NCBI GenBank assembly: GCA_964423425.1
Contig: CAYRES010000003.1
Coordinates: forward strand, 62,001-126,000
From: CAYRES01 sp964423425
GTDB lineage: Bacteria; Actinomycetota; Thermoleophilia; RBG-16-64-13
Direction of reading: 5' to 3'
Length of the DNA stretch: 64,000 bases
Shown here: positions 9,534 through 17,565 of the stretch, in pieces
Layout: every line of letters begins with the position of its first letter
Numbering within the stretch: the stretch's first letter is position 1
The notes under the pieces: generated by a model
Told to the model about the DNA's origin: nothing
Database searches by the model: none
The model's input: only the letters and a program-made list of their open reading frames with translations
Made by a program: the position numbers and the translations under genes

Positions 9534-10157
9534 CTACCTCCCCAAGTGACCCGCCAGGAATTCGTCGGGTCTGACGTAGAAGGGATTCCGAACGAGTTGA
9601 CCGCGAGAGATCATGACCGGGTGCACGCGAAGGACGTCAAGTATCGTACCCCCGTCGAACAGCTTGACGTCATATTGGCAGACCGTAGTAACCGGGGCCT
9701 TCTCGAGCGTCTTGTTGAGAAGAGCCTCGTACTCGATCAGCCGTTCGGATCCGGGGGTGCCGCGCACGGCCCACGACGTCTCTCCCGTGGCCCTGATTGC
9801 CGGATATCCGTACGCAAGTGAGTCCTCGTAGATTTCTGACCAGAAGTCGAACATTCTCTCGGGCCTGAACTCGCCCTCTCGACAGTAGACGGACTCGGCA
9901 TCGGTCACGACGAATCGCCGGTAGTCCGGGCCCTCGGGGAGTTCCACACCGAGCCCGGCCAGCCACTCCCGCACCTGCCCAGGAGTCATGACATCCGTGA
10001 GATAGAGAACCCTCTCGCCATCGCGAAGACCGGCCTCCAGGAATCTCGACATCAGCCGCCGACGTTCCTCTTCGCTTTCGTAGAGCAGGCAGATATGAGC
10101 CCCCACGGGAAAACTCTGATCGGTGAACCCCATGTCCAGACTGCGCGCCGCACACAT
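9534..10157 (-). CDS. MEDS (DcmR-type) sensory domain protein
   Basis: A 207-residue protein with the MEDS pattern: GAHICLLYESEEERR near the N-terminus, then DGERVLYLTD, RATGETSWAVRG and TTVCQYDVKLFDGG. This fold is a degenerate RecA-like ATPase domain known from DcmR and common beside stress-signalling phosphatases and histidine kinases. I chose ATG 10157 over 10178 because GGAGGAG lies about 6 nt upstream of it; the longer start would put that site inside the gene. It is followed after 1 bp by the phosphatase gene, so it probably feeds the same pathway. Ligand unknown. Confidence 0.82.
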   Translation of the reverse strand: MCAARSLDMGFTDQSFPVGAHICLLYESEEERRRLMSRFLEAGLRDGERVLYLTDVMTPGQVREWLAGLGVELPEGPDYRRFVVTDAESVYCREGEFRPERMFDFWSEIYEDSLAYGYPAIRATGETSWAVRGTPGSERLIEYEALLNKTLEKAPVTTVCQYDVKLFDGGTILDVLRVHPVMISRGQLVRNPFYVRPDEFLAGHLGR

Positions 10158-10344
10158 CGCAATCTCCTCCTGCATCAATGGTTGTCAGCGGCTCTGCCCT
10201 CGGGCCTCAGTGCAAACCTGCCGTCAGGGTTGAACACGAACTCAGTCGGTCTGATACTTCCAGCTATGCGGGTACCGCAAACATGTTCTCAGCCAAGAAC
10301 AGCGTGCCCCGGCTCGCCCACACATGGCACTCAGACGGGCCGCC

Positions 10345-10631
10345 TCATAAAGTCGGCTCCACTGGTCGTGGATGAGGCCGGCTACCTACCGCTCTCCCGG
10401 GCCGAGGCCAACATGGCATTCCAGCTGGTCGCCCGCCGCTGTGAACGGCGCTCCATCATCGTCACTTCCAACGAGGCCCTCAGCGAGGCGGGTCAGGTGC
10501 TGGGCGATGGCGTGCTGGCTTCGACCATCCTCGACCGGCTCCATCACAACTGCGACGTCGTCTCCACACATAGGCCAAACTGCCGTCTGAAGGATCACGC
10601 GAAGCCCAAGGGAGGTGAGGCCATGGCGTGA
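10345..10631 (+). pseudogene. Truncated istB (IS21 helper ATPase), 3' part only
   Basis: Encodes the C-terminal third of an IS21-type transposition helper. The Walker B segment LVVDEAGYLPL is followed by sensor-1-like RRSIIVTSNEALSEAGQ and LASTILDRLHHNCDVV. The Walker A half and any start codon are missing, and the upstream 150 bp show no similarity that I can see. It ends in TGA at 10629-10631. This is the remains of an insertion sequence with no istA left, and it marks the left side of the accessory stretch. Confidence 0.75.
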
Positions 10632-10714
10632 CCAAGAAGCGCTCTTGACCTACACATCACGGTGTATTTGGAAAGACATCTGGACTTGACCACCGACACG
10701 GTCACCGAGCCGTC

Positions 10715-11515
10715 TCAGCCACGACGTAGAGAGCGAAGGATGGCGGGTAGCACCACATCGTGGGAGAGGTGGGAAGCGAGATGCCCAGCAGCGGGAACGA
10801 GAACAAACTCGGCGCCGGGGATTTCCTCAGACGCGCGGCGAGCCTGGTCGACGAAGTCCGAGTCTTCCTCCACCGCAAAGATAAGACAAGGCATCTGCCA
10901 TGAGCCGAGACTGGGGGCGATATCCCCCTCGGAGACCATCTTGGAGGAGGTTGCGTTCATCGCCACCGGGTCCTGCTCCAGATACACCGCCCGAATGTCC
11001 TCCTGTATGCACCGACCTCCGGCCGATTCCTCCAGCGCGGCCACGAAGGGCTCGATGGTGCCCACATCCACCGAGCGGGCCAAGCCTTCGGTGACCAACC
11101 GGAACAGAGGCCCCTCGGGATTGATCGCATAGGGTTGTTGACCACCCATGATGAGTGATCGGACTCGCTTGGGGGCGTGCTCCCCCAGACCGAATCCCAG
11201 GCGAGCCCCGTACGAGGTACCGATGAAGTGGGCCCTCTCCAGACCCAGCACATCGAGAACCGCCACCGCGTCGGCCGCCCGCAGGGCCATGGCATATGCC
11301 TCTACACCGTGCGGGCGATCGCTTCGACCCACGCCCCGATGGTCCACGAGGATGAGCCTGAACTCGTCGTCATCCAGCGCTTGCGCGATGGCCCCCTGGC
11401 GCAACAGGTCAACCGTGTCCAGAAGCCCGCCGTGTAACAATGTGGGGGCTCCGTGTCCTCCTGCGTCTTCGAACCAGATGTGCGTCCCGTCAGTGCCGTT
11501 GGTCGCATACGCCAT
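10715..11515 (-). CDS. Alpha/beta-hydrolase fold protein
   Basis: A 266-residue soluble hydrolase. HGGLLDT is the likely oxyanion region, VDHRGVGRSDRP a conserved strand/turn, and GTSYGAR the nucleophile elbow (GxSxG, serine nucleophile). PAAGHLASH near the C-terminus supplies the catalytic histidine, with an acidic residue in the FAVEEDSDF strand. GGAGGAGG precedes the ATG. It is surrounded by insertion-sequence debris and is not in an obvious operon. Substrate cannot be told from sequence; esterases and peptidases of this fold share these motifs. Confidence 0.85.
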   Translation of the reverse strand: MAYATNGTDGTHIWFEDAGGHGAPTLLHGGLLDTVDLLRQGAIAQALDDDEFRLILVDHRGVGRSDRPHGVEAYAMALRAADAVAVLDVLGLERAHFIGTSYGARLGFGLGEHAPKRVRSLIMGGQQPYAINPEGPLFRLVTEGLARSVDVGTIEPFVAALEESAGGRCIQEDIRAVYLEQDPVAMNATSSKMVSEGDIAPSLGSWQMPCLIFAVEEDSDFVDQARRASEEIPGAEFVLVPAAGHLASHLSHDVVLPAILRSLRRG

Positions 11516-11634
11516 GGTTGCCTCCTCCCGACCTCATTGCCGGTCCTTTCCCCAATTTGCGGTCGCGCCAGACGTCCCATTCCCGGCACGCTCGGCGCGG
11601 GAGTACACGTAGGCGAAGAAGGGGAGGTTGCGTC

Positions 11635-11736
11635 ATGGCAAGCCTTGCGGACACAATGGCGTGCGGTGTAGTCCGTGCCCAGAGCTACGAGCGAGCCAAG
11701 GAATTCTTCACCAAGGTCTTAGGTCTGGATCTGGGG
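11635..11736 (+). pseudogene. Truncated VOC/glyoxalase-like gene fragment
   Basis: An ATG begins a peptide whose part SYERAKEFFTKVLGLDLG resembles the first beta-alpha unit of vicinal-oxygen-chelate proteins. Similarity stops at about 11736, where the frame runs on into Arg/Trp-rich sequence typical of translated non-coding DNA and IS ends. GAAGGGGAGG lies upstream. I read it as a gene broken by an insertion event; the rest of the VOC domain is not in the window. Confidence 0.5.
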
Positions 11737-11811
11737 TCAAGTCCCCTAATGTGGTGTAGAAGTCCCCGGAGGAGAGGCCGCTGGAAGAGTGCCGATGTGC
11801 GCCGGCGGGGT

Positions 11812-11876
11812 GGCCGATTTTGGCCGGAATGCCCGGCCGATTCCAATCGGAACCGATGGCCGAATTGGTCCGGAAT
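11812..11876. repeat. Three 19-bp repeats at 23-bp spacing, IS21-end-like
   Basis: Copies at 11812-11830, 11835-11853 and 11858-11876 share GGCCGA at the left and CGGAA(T/C) at the right. IS21-family ends are known to carry several such transposase-binding repeats, and an istB remnant lies 1.2 kb away. I infer an orphan IS21 end, placed just after the break in the VOC fragment. Confidence 0.55.
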
Positions 11877-11889
11877 ACGCAACCACACC

Positions 11890-12060
11890 ATGACTCGTGC
11901 CTATCCACCCCGCACGGTGAAGGAACTCCTCGCCGTGGAGGCCCTCGCCGCCCTCGAACCTCCCCGGGCGGCACACTTTCTCGGAAAGGCACTGGGCACT
12001 TCCCGGCCGGCGGCCGTCCGAGAGGAGTATGAAGCAGTGCTGCGGCGGCTGCGGAGCTGA
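11890..12060 (+). CDS. Short unassigned open frame
   Basis: A 56-residue frame from ATG 11890, just beyond the 23-bp repeats, with no ribosome-binding site. It contains an Ala/Leu-rich helical stretch (EALAALEPPRAAHFLGKAL). It may be the surviving 3' end of a gene whose front was removed, or not a gene at all. No function can be assigned. Confidence 0.2.
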   Translation: MTRAYPPRTVKELLAVEALAALEPPRAAHFLGKALGTSRPAAVREEYEAVLRRLRS

Positions 12061-12152
12061 GACGAACTGAGCCGCTGAAGCGACTGGGGGGCCGAGACGA
12101 CTCGATACCGCCGGGCGGCGTACCCGCGGTGGCCGCGCGACAGAGGACCGGC

Positions 12153-13352
12153 CTACCCCACCCACTCCCGAACAGGGGTCAGCAGAAACTCCTCCACCGA
12201 CATCCCTTCACCACCCACCAGAAGTGGCCGGGCCGTCGGGAAGGCCCGGACAAAGGCGGAGAGACCGGAGTGCTCCTTGGGGACACGTCGGCTCTTGACC
12301 TCGACGGCCAGGAGTGCGCGCCCTCCTTGGACCACAAAGTCAACCTCCCGATTTCGCTCCCGCCAGTAGAAGAGCTCGATGTCACCCGGCATGGCTGCGT
12401 TGACGAGATGGGCTCCTACCGCTGATTCGATCATACGGCCCCAGAACTGTGGGTCTGAATACGCCTGCTCGAAAGATGCCCCCGACTGTGCGCCGAGAAG
12501 TGCGTTGTTGAATACCTGCAACTTCGGACTCGACGCCCTTCGCCGCACTTCCTGCCCGGCGTGCTTGGAAAGACCCGCGATCATGCCTGCCCCTTCGAGA
12601 AGATTGAGGTAGTGAGCGAGGGTTGTGGCGTTCCCGGCATCTTGGAGCTGCCCGAGCATCTTGGTGTACGAGAGAACTTGTCCGGAGTACCTGCACCCGA
12701 GTTCGAAGACTCGGCGCAGCAGCACAGGTTTGTCCACCCGTGTCAGCAGGAGTACGTCTCTCGATATTGTGGTTTCGATCAAGGCGTCGAGGAGGTAGCG
12801 ACGCCACCGCTCTGGCTCACGCATCAGCGTGACCGCACCCGGGTAGCCGCCATAGTACACGTACTGGTCGCACGCCAGCCCGAACGCCGCCCGCATCTCC
12901 GCGAACGACCAATGAGGCACGCGAAGGATCTCAAAGCGGCCGGCCATGCTCTCCGTGAGTCCGCGCTGCACGAGAAGCGGCGCCGAACCCAGGAGCACCA
13001 CCTTGACCGAACGACCTGCCCGCGAATCCTCGTCCCACAGCCGCTTGACCGACTCCTCCCACCCCACGGCCTTCTGCACTTCATCGAGCACGAGGATCGC
13101 CTCGCGTTCCCCGGCCGCCACGCGCGCCAACTCCCACTGTTCGGCGACCCATCCCTGCCCCCGCAGCGTGGGCTCATCGGCAGTCGCGTAACGAACCGGC
13201 ACGGACAACTCTTTGGTCGCCTGAAGCACCAGGGTGGTCTTTCCCACTTGGCGCGGACCCGCCACCACTTGAATGAACCCACGTGGCTCCTCCAAGCGCC
13301 GCCTCAGGTCGACCACTTGCTGCCGCTGGAAGGATGGCAACGATTTACTCAT
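12153..13352 (-). CDS. AAA_14/DUF4143 family ATPase
   Basis: A 399-residue protein with an N-terminal AAA domain: Walker A AGPRQVGKTTL, Walker B ILVLDEVQK and sensor-1-like VVLLGSAPLL. The C-terminal DUF4143 half contains EVDFVVQGGRALLAVEVKS, a segment resembling PD-(D/E)xK-type strands (D..ExK). Such ATPases are widespread, patchily distributed and often linked to mobile DNA. The start codon ATG AGT lies inside the first half-site of a repeated dyad (13346-13374), so the gene may be autoregulated. Biological role unknown. Confidence 0.88.
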   Translation of the reverse strand: MSKSLPSFQRQQVVDLRRRLEEPRGFIQVVAGPRQVGKTTLVLQATKELSVPVRYATADEPTLRGQGWVAEQWELARVAAGEREAILVLDEVQKAVGWEESVKRLWDEDSRAGRSVKVVLLGSAPLLVQRGLTESMAGRFEILRVPHWSFAEMRAAFGLACDQYVYYGGYPGAVTLMREPERWRRYLLDALIETTISRDVLLLTRVDKPVLLRRVFELGCRYSGQVLSYTKMLGQLQDAGNATTLAHYLNLLEGAGMIAGLSKHAGQEVRRRASSPKLQVFNNALLGAQSGASFEQAYSDPQFWGRMIESAVGAHLVNAAMPGDIELFYWRERNREVDFVVQGGRALLAVEVKSRRVPKEHSGLSAFVRAFPTARPLLVGGEGMSVEEFLLTPVREWVG

Positions 13353-13470
13353 TATGATGAGTATTATTACTCATTGCCTTGAACAAGACAACGCCCTCGC
13401 ACGCCGCCCGCGGTGTGGCTGTCACTCAGCATGCTGAGTACTGCTACTCACCGCCTTGGGCAAAGCAACG
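13346..13470. repeat. Duplicated 48-bp element with TGAGTA/TACTCA half-sites
   Basis: Copy 1 (13346-13393) and copy 2 (13423-13470) align without gaps, 77 bp apart. Each has an ACTCA half-site, TGAGTA, a 4-bp spacer, TACTCA, then GCCTTG and CAACG. In copy 1 the half-sites read TACTCAT-TATG-ATGAGTA-TTAT-TACTCAT, and the first overlaps the ATPase start codon. Copy 2 includes the perfect palindrome ACTCAGCATGCTGAGT and covers the last codons and stop of the MATE gene. Confidence 0.75.
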
Positions 13471-14871
13471 GGCGCCCGAGAGACCCGCTCGCGCCCGCTG
13501 CCGCCAACGAACCAACAGCAGGGCCGCACACACGGCCGTCAGCCCCTCGGCGAAGACCGGCGTCAGCCAAATGCCCGTCGGGCCGAGCAGCCGGGGCAGC
13601 GTGACGATGCCGATCACGGTGAACGCGAAGCCGCGCGCGGCGGCCACGAGCATCGAGTGACCCGCCTTCTGAAGCGACGTGAAGAAGATGGAACCGACCA
13701 CGCCGAACGGCATCAGAAGCATGGAGATGCTCACCAATCGGCTGATCTCGGCCGTCAGGGGCAGCAGCTCCGGATGCCCGGGGAAGAAGAGCCGCGCCAT
13801 GGCCTCTGACTGCGTCTGGAGCAGCACGAACAACACGACTCCAAGGGCGAAGCCGGCGACCAGCAGCCGCGTGAGGGTCCCGGCCACCCGGGCGGTGTTT
13901 CCCGCTCCGTGGTTGTAGCCTATGATAGGCTGAGCTCCAATCCCCAGCCCCATGAGTATCATCAGCCCGAAGATGAGCAGGTACTGCACCATGGTGAACG
14001 ACGCGAGCGCGATGGGCCCCAACATGGCCAGGATCGTCCGATTGTAGAGATAGGTGGTCACGCCGCCCGCCATCTCGTTCATCAACTCCGACGATCCGTT
14101 GTACGCGATTCTGCCGAGCACACCGATCCCACCACCCGGACGATGAAGCACCAACCCCTCAGACGCAACACCCCCCCGAGCCCCGGGAGCCCGCGCATCC
14201 CGCATCGTCTTCATCGCAAAGCGTCCAAGAAAGACAAGGGTGGCGCAGGCATTGGCAATGCCGGTCGCCACGGCAGCCCCCATTATCCCCATGTCCAGCG
14301 GGAAGATGAAGAGGTAGTCCAAGACGATGTTGAGAAGAGTGGTGGAGATGATCACTCCCGACGCGAGACCCGGACGACCGTCGTTCCGGGTCGCCTGTTC
14401 GAGGATGAACGAAAGGATCAGGGGCGTGAAGAACGGCAGGAGGGCGGCCAGATAGTCGGTGGCGAAGGCCGCGAGATCGCCGCCGGCGCCCAGAAGAGGG
14501 GGCACCAAGGGCAACAACGGGATCGTGACCAGAGAACCACCCACCCCCAGACCCACACCCAAACAGAGGATGAGACTGAGCGTACGGCCGGCGTTGTAGC
14601 GGTCTCCCGCACCGAGGAGCACGCCGATGCGGGCGTTCCCTCCCATGCCTATCATCACCGCGAGACCAATGTAGAGGGCGAGGATGGGGTAGAGAAGATT
14701 CACCGAGGCCATGGCTTCGGGCCCCAGCCTCCTCCCCAGGAAGATGCCGTCGACGATCTGGTACAGACTGATGACCAGCATCGACAGAATCGCCGGCATG
14801 CTGTTGCGGAGTATCAAACCACCCAGTGGTCTTTCGAGATACTCCCGGCGACTACGGTCCTTCGTCTCCAT
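13444..14871 (-). CDS. MATE-family efflux transporter
   Basis: A 475-residue integral membrane protein with about 12 hydrophobic segments in two similar halves, as in MATE exporters. NSMPAILSMLVISLYQIVDG is a typical first helix, and IGAQPIIGYNHGAGN in the second half is a MATE hallmark. Substrate is unknown; drug or metabolite/cation antiport is usual. GGAGG stands 5 nt before the ATG. The 5' end overlaps the upstream gene by 58 bp, and the 3' end overlaps repeat copy 2. Confidence 0.9.
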   Translation of the reverse strand: METKDRSRREYLERPLGGLILRNSMPAILSMLVISLYQIVDGIFLGRRLGPEAMASVNLLYPILALYIGLAVMIGMGGNARIGVLLGAGDRYNAGRTLSLILCLGVGLGVGGSLVTIPLLPLVPPLLGAGGDLAAFATDYLAALLPFFTPLILSFILEQATRNDGRPGLASGVIISTTLLNIVLDYLFIFPLDMGIMGAAVATGIANACATLVFLGRFAMKTMRDARAPGARGGVASEGLVLHRPGGGIGVLGRIAYNGSSELMNEMAGGVTTYLYNRTILAMLGPIALASFTMVQYLLIFGLMILMGLGIGAQPIIGYNHGAGNTARVAGTLTRLLVAGFALGVVLFVLLQTQSEAMARLFFPGHPELLPLTAEISRLVSISMLLMPFGVVGSIFFTSLQKAGHSMLVAAARGFAFTVIGIVTLPRLLGPTGIWLTPVFAEGLTAVCAALLLVRWRQRARAGLSGARCFAQGGE

Positions 14872-15392
14872 GGGCCTCCGTGATCACGGCCGTCGTGACG
14901 GAGTGCCCATGTTACCGGAACTCGACCAGGCTGGGCGAAACCCAGAAGCTCCTGTACCTTCTTGAAATTGCCGACCTGGATACGGGCACACAGGAAGACG
15001 TAGTGGGTGCCGTCCGCGAATACGAAGCGAACGGCGGGCATATAGCCCTTGCCCAACTCCACCAGGCGAACGTCGCTTCGAGGGAAGGCGACCAATGGGT
15101 CTCCCAGTGAATTCTTGAACAACCCCCTCTTGATGGAGAAGAACGCCACCATGGTCGGCCCCACGGCGACGTAGAAGGCAGCCGCCTCACCCGGCAACGA
15201 TGCTTCCTTCACCTGACCCGCCAATACTCTGCCGGCCGCTCCGCCCAACACCCGGCCAATGACCTGCTCCACAGGCTCGTCGGCCGAGTCGAACCCACCG
15301 GCGCCGATCACTGCTTTCGTGAACTGTGGATTATCGAGACGCGCTGCGGCAAGAACAACCTCACCCATCCCCTCGGCGGCCTTCTTCTCCAT
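14814..15392 (-). CDS. Hypothetical protein, PH-like core
   Basis: A 192-residue protein I do not recognise. The middle (about residues 70-150) alternates short strands (AAAFYVAVGPTMVAFFSIKRG, VAFPRSDVRLVELGKG, VRFVFADGTHYVFL) in a way that resembles a PH-like barrel. The Arg/Trp-rich last 30 residues overlap the MATE start and may be little constrained. GGGGGGAG precedes the ATG. It is probably co-transcribed with the exporter. Confidence 0.55.
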   Translation of the reverse strand: MEKKAAEGMGEVVLAAARLDNPQFTKAVIGAGGFDSADEPVEQVIGRVLGGAAGRVLAGQVKEASLPGEAAAFYVAVGPTMVAFFSIKRGLFKNSLGDPLVAFPRSDVRLVELGKGYMPAVRFVFADGTHYVFLCARIQVGNFKKVQELLGFAQPGRVPVTWALRHDGRDHGGPWRRRTVVAGSISKDHWVV

Positions 15393-15770
15393 GACTCCCC
15401 CCTGAAGGAACGGCCGGGCCCGTGCCCGGTTCCAGACGGGCGCTTCCCTTCTCTCGAGGGATGCTTCCGTCCTGGAACCATCCTGACACCGCCTTGGCGG
15501 GGGGTCAAGATGGCGGGCGAAGAGTGCATCGTGCCGCCCTTGAGATCCCGGAGTCCGGAGGCGTATTCGGGCAGAACCTCCACCCGCCCGTGGCTTCGCG
15601 CAGTCTCGTAACCTGCGAGCCGGCGGGCGAGGCCGGCCGCAGCCCGGAACGGCCCTAGAGCCGTCTGATGATGTATCCTCTATACATCACTACTGCACCG
15701 TCAACTCGCACGTCACAGGCACCACACTCAGACCAAAGTCCGACGACACGAAGGAGTCTACGGCCGTACC
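15393..15770. other. Intergenic stretch with vapBC promoter region
   Basis: No convincing gene in these 378 bp. The left part is GC-rich with short inverted repeats (around 15615-15640). The right part holds the dyad at 15669-15689 and the leader of the antitoxin gene, with AAGGAG at about 15751. Confidence 0.6.
15669..15689. promoter_or_regulatory. Inverted repeat, probable VapBC operator
   Basis: Perfect 8-bp arms TGATGTAT and ATACATCA are separated by 5 bp, about 80 bp upstream of the antitoxin gene. Ribbon-helix-helix antitoxins bind such dyads to repress their own operon. The arms include TATACA-like -10 sequences. Confidence 0.6.
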
Positions 15771-16022
15771 ATGCCCCGCATGACCCGAACACAGATACTG
15801 CTGAAGGAAGAGGAGCACCGATTCCTCGCCAAGGAAGCTGCCAGGCAGGGAATAAGCGTCTCCGCATACATCCGCGCCTTGGTTGAAGAGAAGATGGAAT
15901 CGACCTCCCGAGAGGAGACTCCGGTGGCAGCCATAATCGGCATGATCAAGGACACGTCCGGCTTCTCAGGTGCCGACCACGACGGCGTCCTGTATGGACC
16001 TGTGGCCAGGCCCATCAAGTGA
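15771..16022 (+). CDS. Ribbon-helix-helix antitoxin (VapB-like)
   Basis: An 83-residue protein. The N-terminal strand-helix-helix (TRTQILLKEEEHRFLAKEAA, then GISVSAYIRALVEEKM) fits a ribbon-helix-helix DNA-binding fold. The C-terminal 40 residues would neutralise the toxin. The stop overlaps the PIN toxin start by 4 bp (GTGA), a classic coupled toxin-antitoxin layout. The start may be ATG 15771 or 15780; AAGGAG is 14 nt upstream of the first. A dyad operator lies about 80 bp upstream. Confidence 0.82.
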   Translation: MPRMTRTQILLKEEEHRFLAKEAARQGISVSAYIRALVEEKMESTSREETPVAAIIGMIKDTSGFSGADHDGVLYGPVARPIK

Positions 16023-16417
16023 GCACTGTATTCGTCGACACCTCTGCCTGGTATGACGCGATAGTCGAGGGTTCCCCACGCCATGCCGAGGTCGCCCCTC
16101 TGATGGGCTCCGATGGTGTCGTGCTTGTCACCACCACACATGTATTGTCGGAGCTCGTGACTCTGCTCGCGCGAAGGCACGGACACGGCCTCGCCGTCGC
16201 TGTGGGAACCAGGCTCTGTTCTGCTCCGGAAGTGCGGGTGATCCATCCCACGCCGCAGACAGAGCGCGCCGCGTGGGCTCTGTTCTGTGCGCGCACGGAC
16301 AAAGGGTATTCGTTCTGCGACTGCGTGAGCTTCAGTGTGATGAGAGAACTAGGAATCTCGACGGCCGTCGCCACGGATCAGCACTTTCGTGCGGAGAGAT
16401 TCCTGGTCGTGCCGTAG
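16019..16417 (+). CDS. PIN-domain toxin (VapC-like)
   Basis: A 132-residue PIN ribonuclease. The four acidic residues of the active site are visible: D7 (VFVDTSAW), E45 (VLSEL), D101 (FCDC) and D120 (ATDQHF). It starts at a GTG inside the antitoxin stop. VapC toxins cleave tRNA or rRNA when free of antitoxin; the specific target here is unknown. A terminator follows at 16512-16540. Confidence 0.88.
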   Translation: MSTVFVDTSAWYDAIVEGSPRHAEVAPLMGSDGVVLVTTTHVLSELVTLLARRHGHGLAVAVGTRLCSAPEVRVIHPTPQTERAAWALFCARTDKGYSFCDCVSFSVMRELGISTAVATDQHFRAERFLVVP

Positions 16418-16511
16418 CCGTCTCGAGGAAGGGGAGGAGGAAGGGAGGAGGAAGAAGAGCCGCAAGAGCCCACTCTCAACGAAATCTACCCAAGCGACAC
16501 TCTTTGCGACG

Positions 16512-16540
16512 AAACACCTGCATTTGCAGGTGTTTTCTTT
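16512..16540 (+). terminator. Rho-independent terminator after the PIN toxin gene
   Basis: A 10-bp stem (AAACACCTGC with GCAGGTGTTT) and an ATTT loop, then TTCTTT. On the minus strand the tail is poorer in U, so it most likely ends the toxin operon. It lies immediately next to the 3' end of tRNA-Lys. Confidence 0.75.
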
Positions 16541-16542
16541 CA

Positions 16543-16615
16543 TGAGCCGTGCTGGACTCGAACCAGCGACCATCGGATTAAAAGTCCGGTGCTCTACCAA
16601 CTGAGCTAACGGCCC
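16543..16615 (-). tRNA. tRNA-Lys (anticodon UUU)
   Basis: A 73-nt cloverleaf. The acceptor stem GGGCCGT pairs with ACGGCTC (one G-U pair). The D arm AGCTCAGTTGGTAGAGC, an anticodon loop CTTTTAA with UUU in the centre, and the T arm GCTGGTTCGAGTCCAGC are all present. The discriminator base is A and CCA is not encoded. It sits between two toxin-antitoxin pairs. Confidence 0.96.
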
Positions 16616-16782
16616 GCGCGAGAAGGCGGCAGCAGCCCGGAGCCTGTTTCGACATCCTCCCGAGGACTCCCGCGCCCACTCTTCTTGGAGTTTATCTCAG
16701 CCTGAAAGAGAGCGTCAAACCCGCCGGCCGTCCTGGACTCCGTAGGGGTACATCCGCCAAGCCACTGTCCGGCAGCCACACC

Positions 16783-17220
16783 TCACTCGGCGAAGAACCG
16801 CCGGCACTCGATGCCCAGCGCCTCCGCCGCCAGCGCCATCACCCGGTCGGCGGTCGCCAGCGTCCCGATGCCCTCGCCCTTCACGATGCCGAGATGCAAC
16901 GCATCGAGGCTGCGGAGGGAGGTGGCCGGTAGAGACCCGATGAGCGACTCCGCCAGCAGAAGATGCTCCACCCGCTGCGGGAGAAGGACGAGGTGCCCCG
17001 CAGCGATGTCGCCCTCGAACACGGCGTACACTCTGTTCTCGAGCGCGGCGTCGATAGAACCCTCCCGGCGGCGGCGGGCCAGAAGAGCCCGCATCTCCAC
17101 CTTGGTCAGCAGGCTGATGGCCACCGGCGCCTCCCCCTGCAGGAACTCCTCCACCTCGTCCGAAAACGCTTCGTTCAGGTACCACTTGACCAGGGCGCTT
17201 GTGTCGAAGTAGACGGACAT
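16783..17220 (-). CDS. PIN-domain toxin of a second toxin-antitoxin pair
   Basis: A 145-residue PIN protein. It starts MSVYFDTSALVKWY, with the first catalytic Asp at 6, followed by KVEM (Glu42) and a later RSLDALHL Asp with a TADRVM segment. It lies 62 bp downstream of a Phd/YefM-type antitoxin gene on the same strand, so the pair is a VapC-like toxin with a Phd-like antitoxin. It is of a different PIN subtype from the one at 16019. Confidence 0.87.
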   Translation of the reverse strand: MSVYFDTSALVKWYLNEAFSDEVEEFLQGEAPVAISLLTKVEMRALLARRRREGSIDAALENRVYAVFEGDIAAGHLVLLPQRVEHLLLAESLIGSLPATSLRSLDALHLGIVKGEGIGTLATADRVMALAAEALGIECRRFFAE

Positions 17221-17282
17221 CCGTCACGGGCCTTCACCCGGAGCAGCCGCCCAAGGCTGCCGCCGCTTGAGACGGCCCTCCC

Positions 17283-17507
17283 TCAACCCCCGCGATCTTC
17301 ACGGATGAGCTCTTCACTCGGGCGCTGCATGGGGGGCATAGCCGCGCGCAGATCGGCGTGGGAGGGGGCTTCCGACCGTGGACGCACAGGGACCACCTTG
17401 GCAACCGCACGCCCATGCCTCGTTACCACCACCTCGCCTTCCCGCTCCACCACGTCGTCGATGGTGGACAGGTGGGCTCTGAGCTCCCGGATAGACATCT
17501 CGCGCAC
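17283..17507 (-). CDS. Phd/YefM-type antitoxin
   Basis: A protein of about 74 residues with the Phd pattern VREMSIRELRAHLSTIDDVV, then a basic strand VVTRHGRAVAKVVPV and a Pro-rich C-terminal tail that would bind the toxin. I chose GTG 17507 because GGGGGTG lies about 6 nt upstream and Phd proteins start close to the SIRELR helix. ATG 17498 is possible. A longer frame to GTG 17543 would run into the operator dyad. Confidence 0.75.
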   Translation of the reverse strand: MREMSIRELRAHLSTIDDVVEREGEVVVTRHGRAVAKVVPVRPRSEAPSHADLRAAMPPMQRPSEELIREDRGG

Positions 17508-17534
17508 GTAGGCACCCCCGAGCCGCATGTACAT

Positions 17535-17565
17535 TTGTGCCACATCTTACACCATTGTGGCACAA
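17535..17565. promoter_or_regulatory. 10-bp inverted repeat, probable antitoxin operator
   Basis: Perfect arms TTGTGCCACA (17535-17544) and TGTGGCACAA (17556-17565) with an 11-bp spacer lie just upstream of the Phd-type antitoxin gene. This fits autorepression by the toxin-antitoxin complex. Confidence 0.7.

Noticed and set aside
10095..10344. N-terminal part of the open frame in front of the istB remnant
   Set aside because: No similarity to istB or anything else before about 10345, and it overlaps the MEDS gene on the other strand.
16543..16615. tRNA-Lys as an att site of an integrated element
   Set aside because: No integrase gene and no second copy of the tRNA 3' end were seen in the window.
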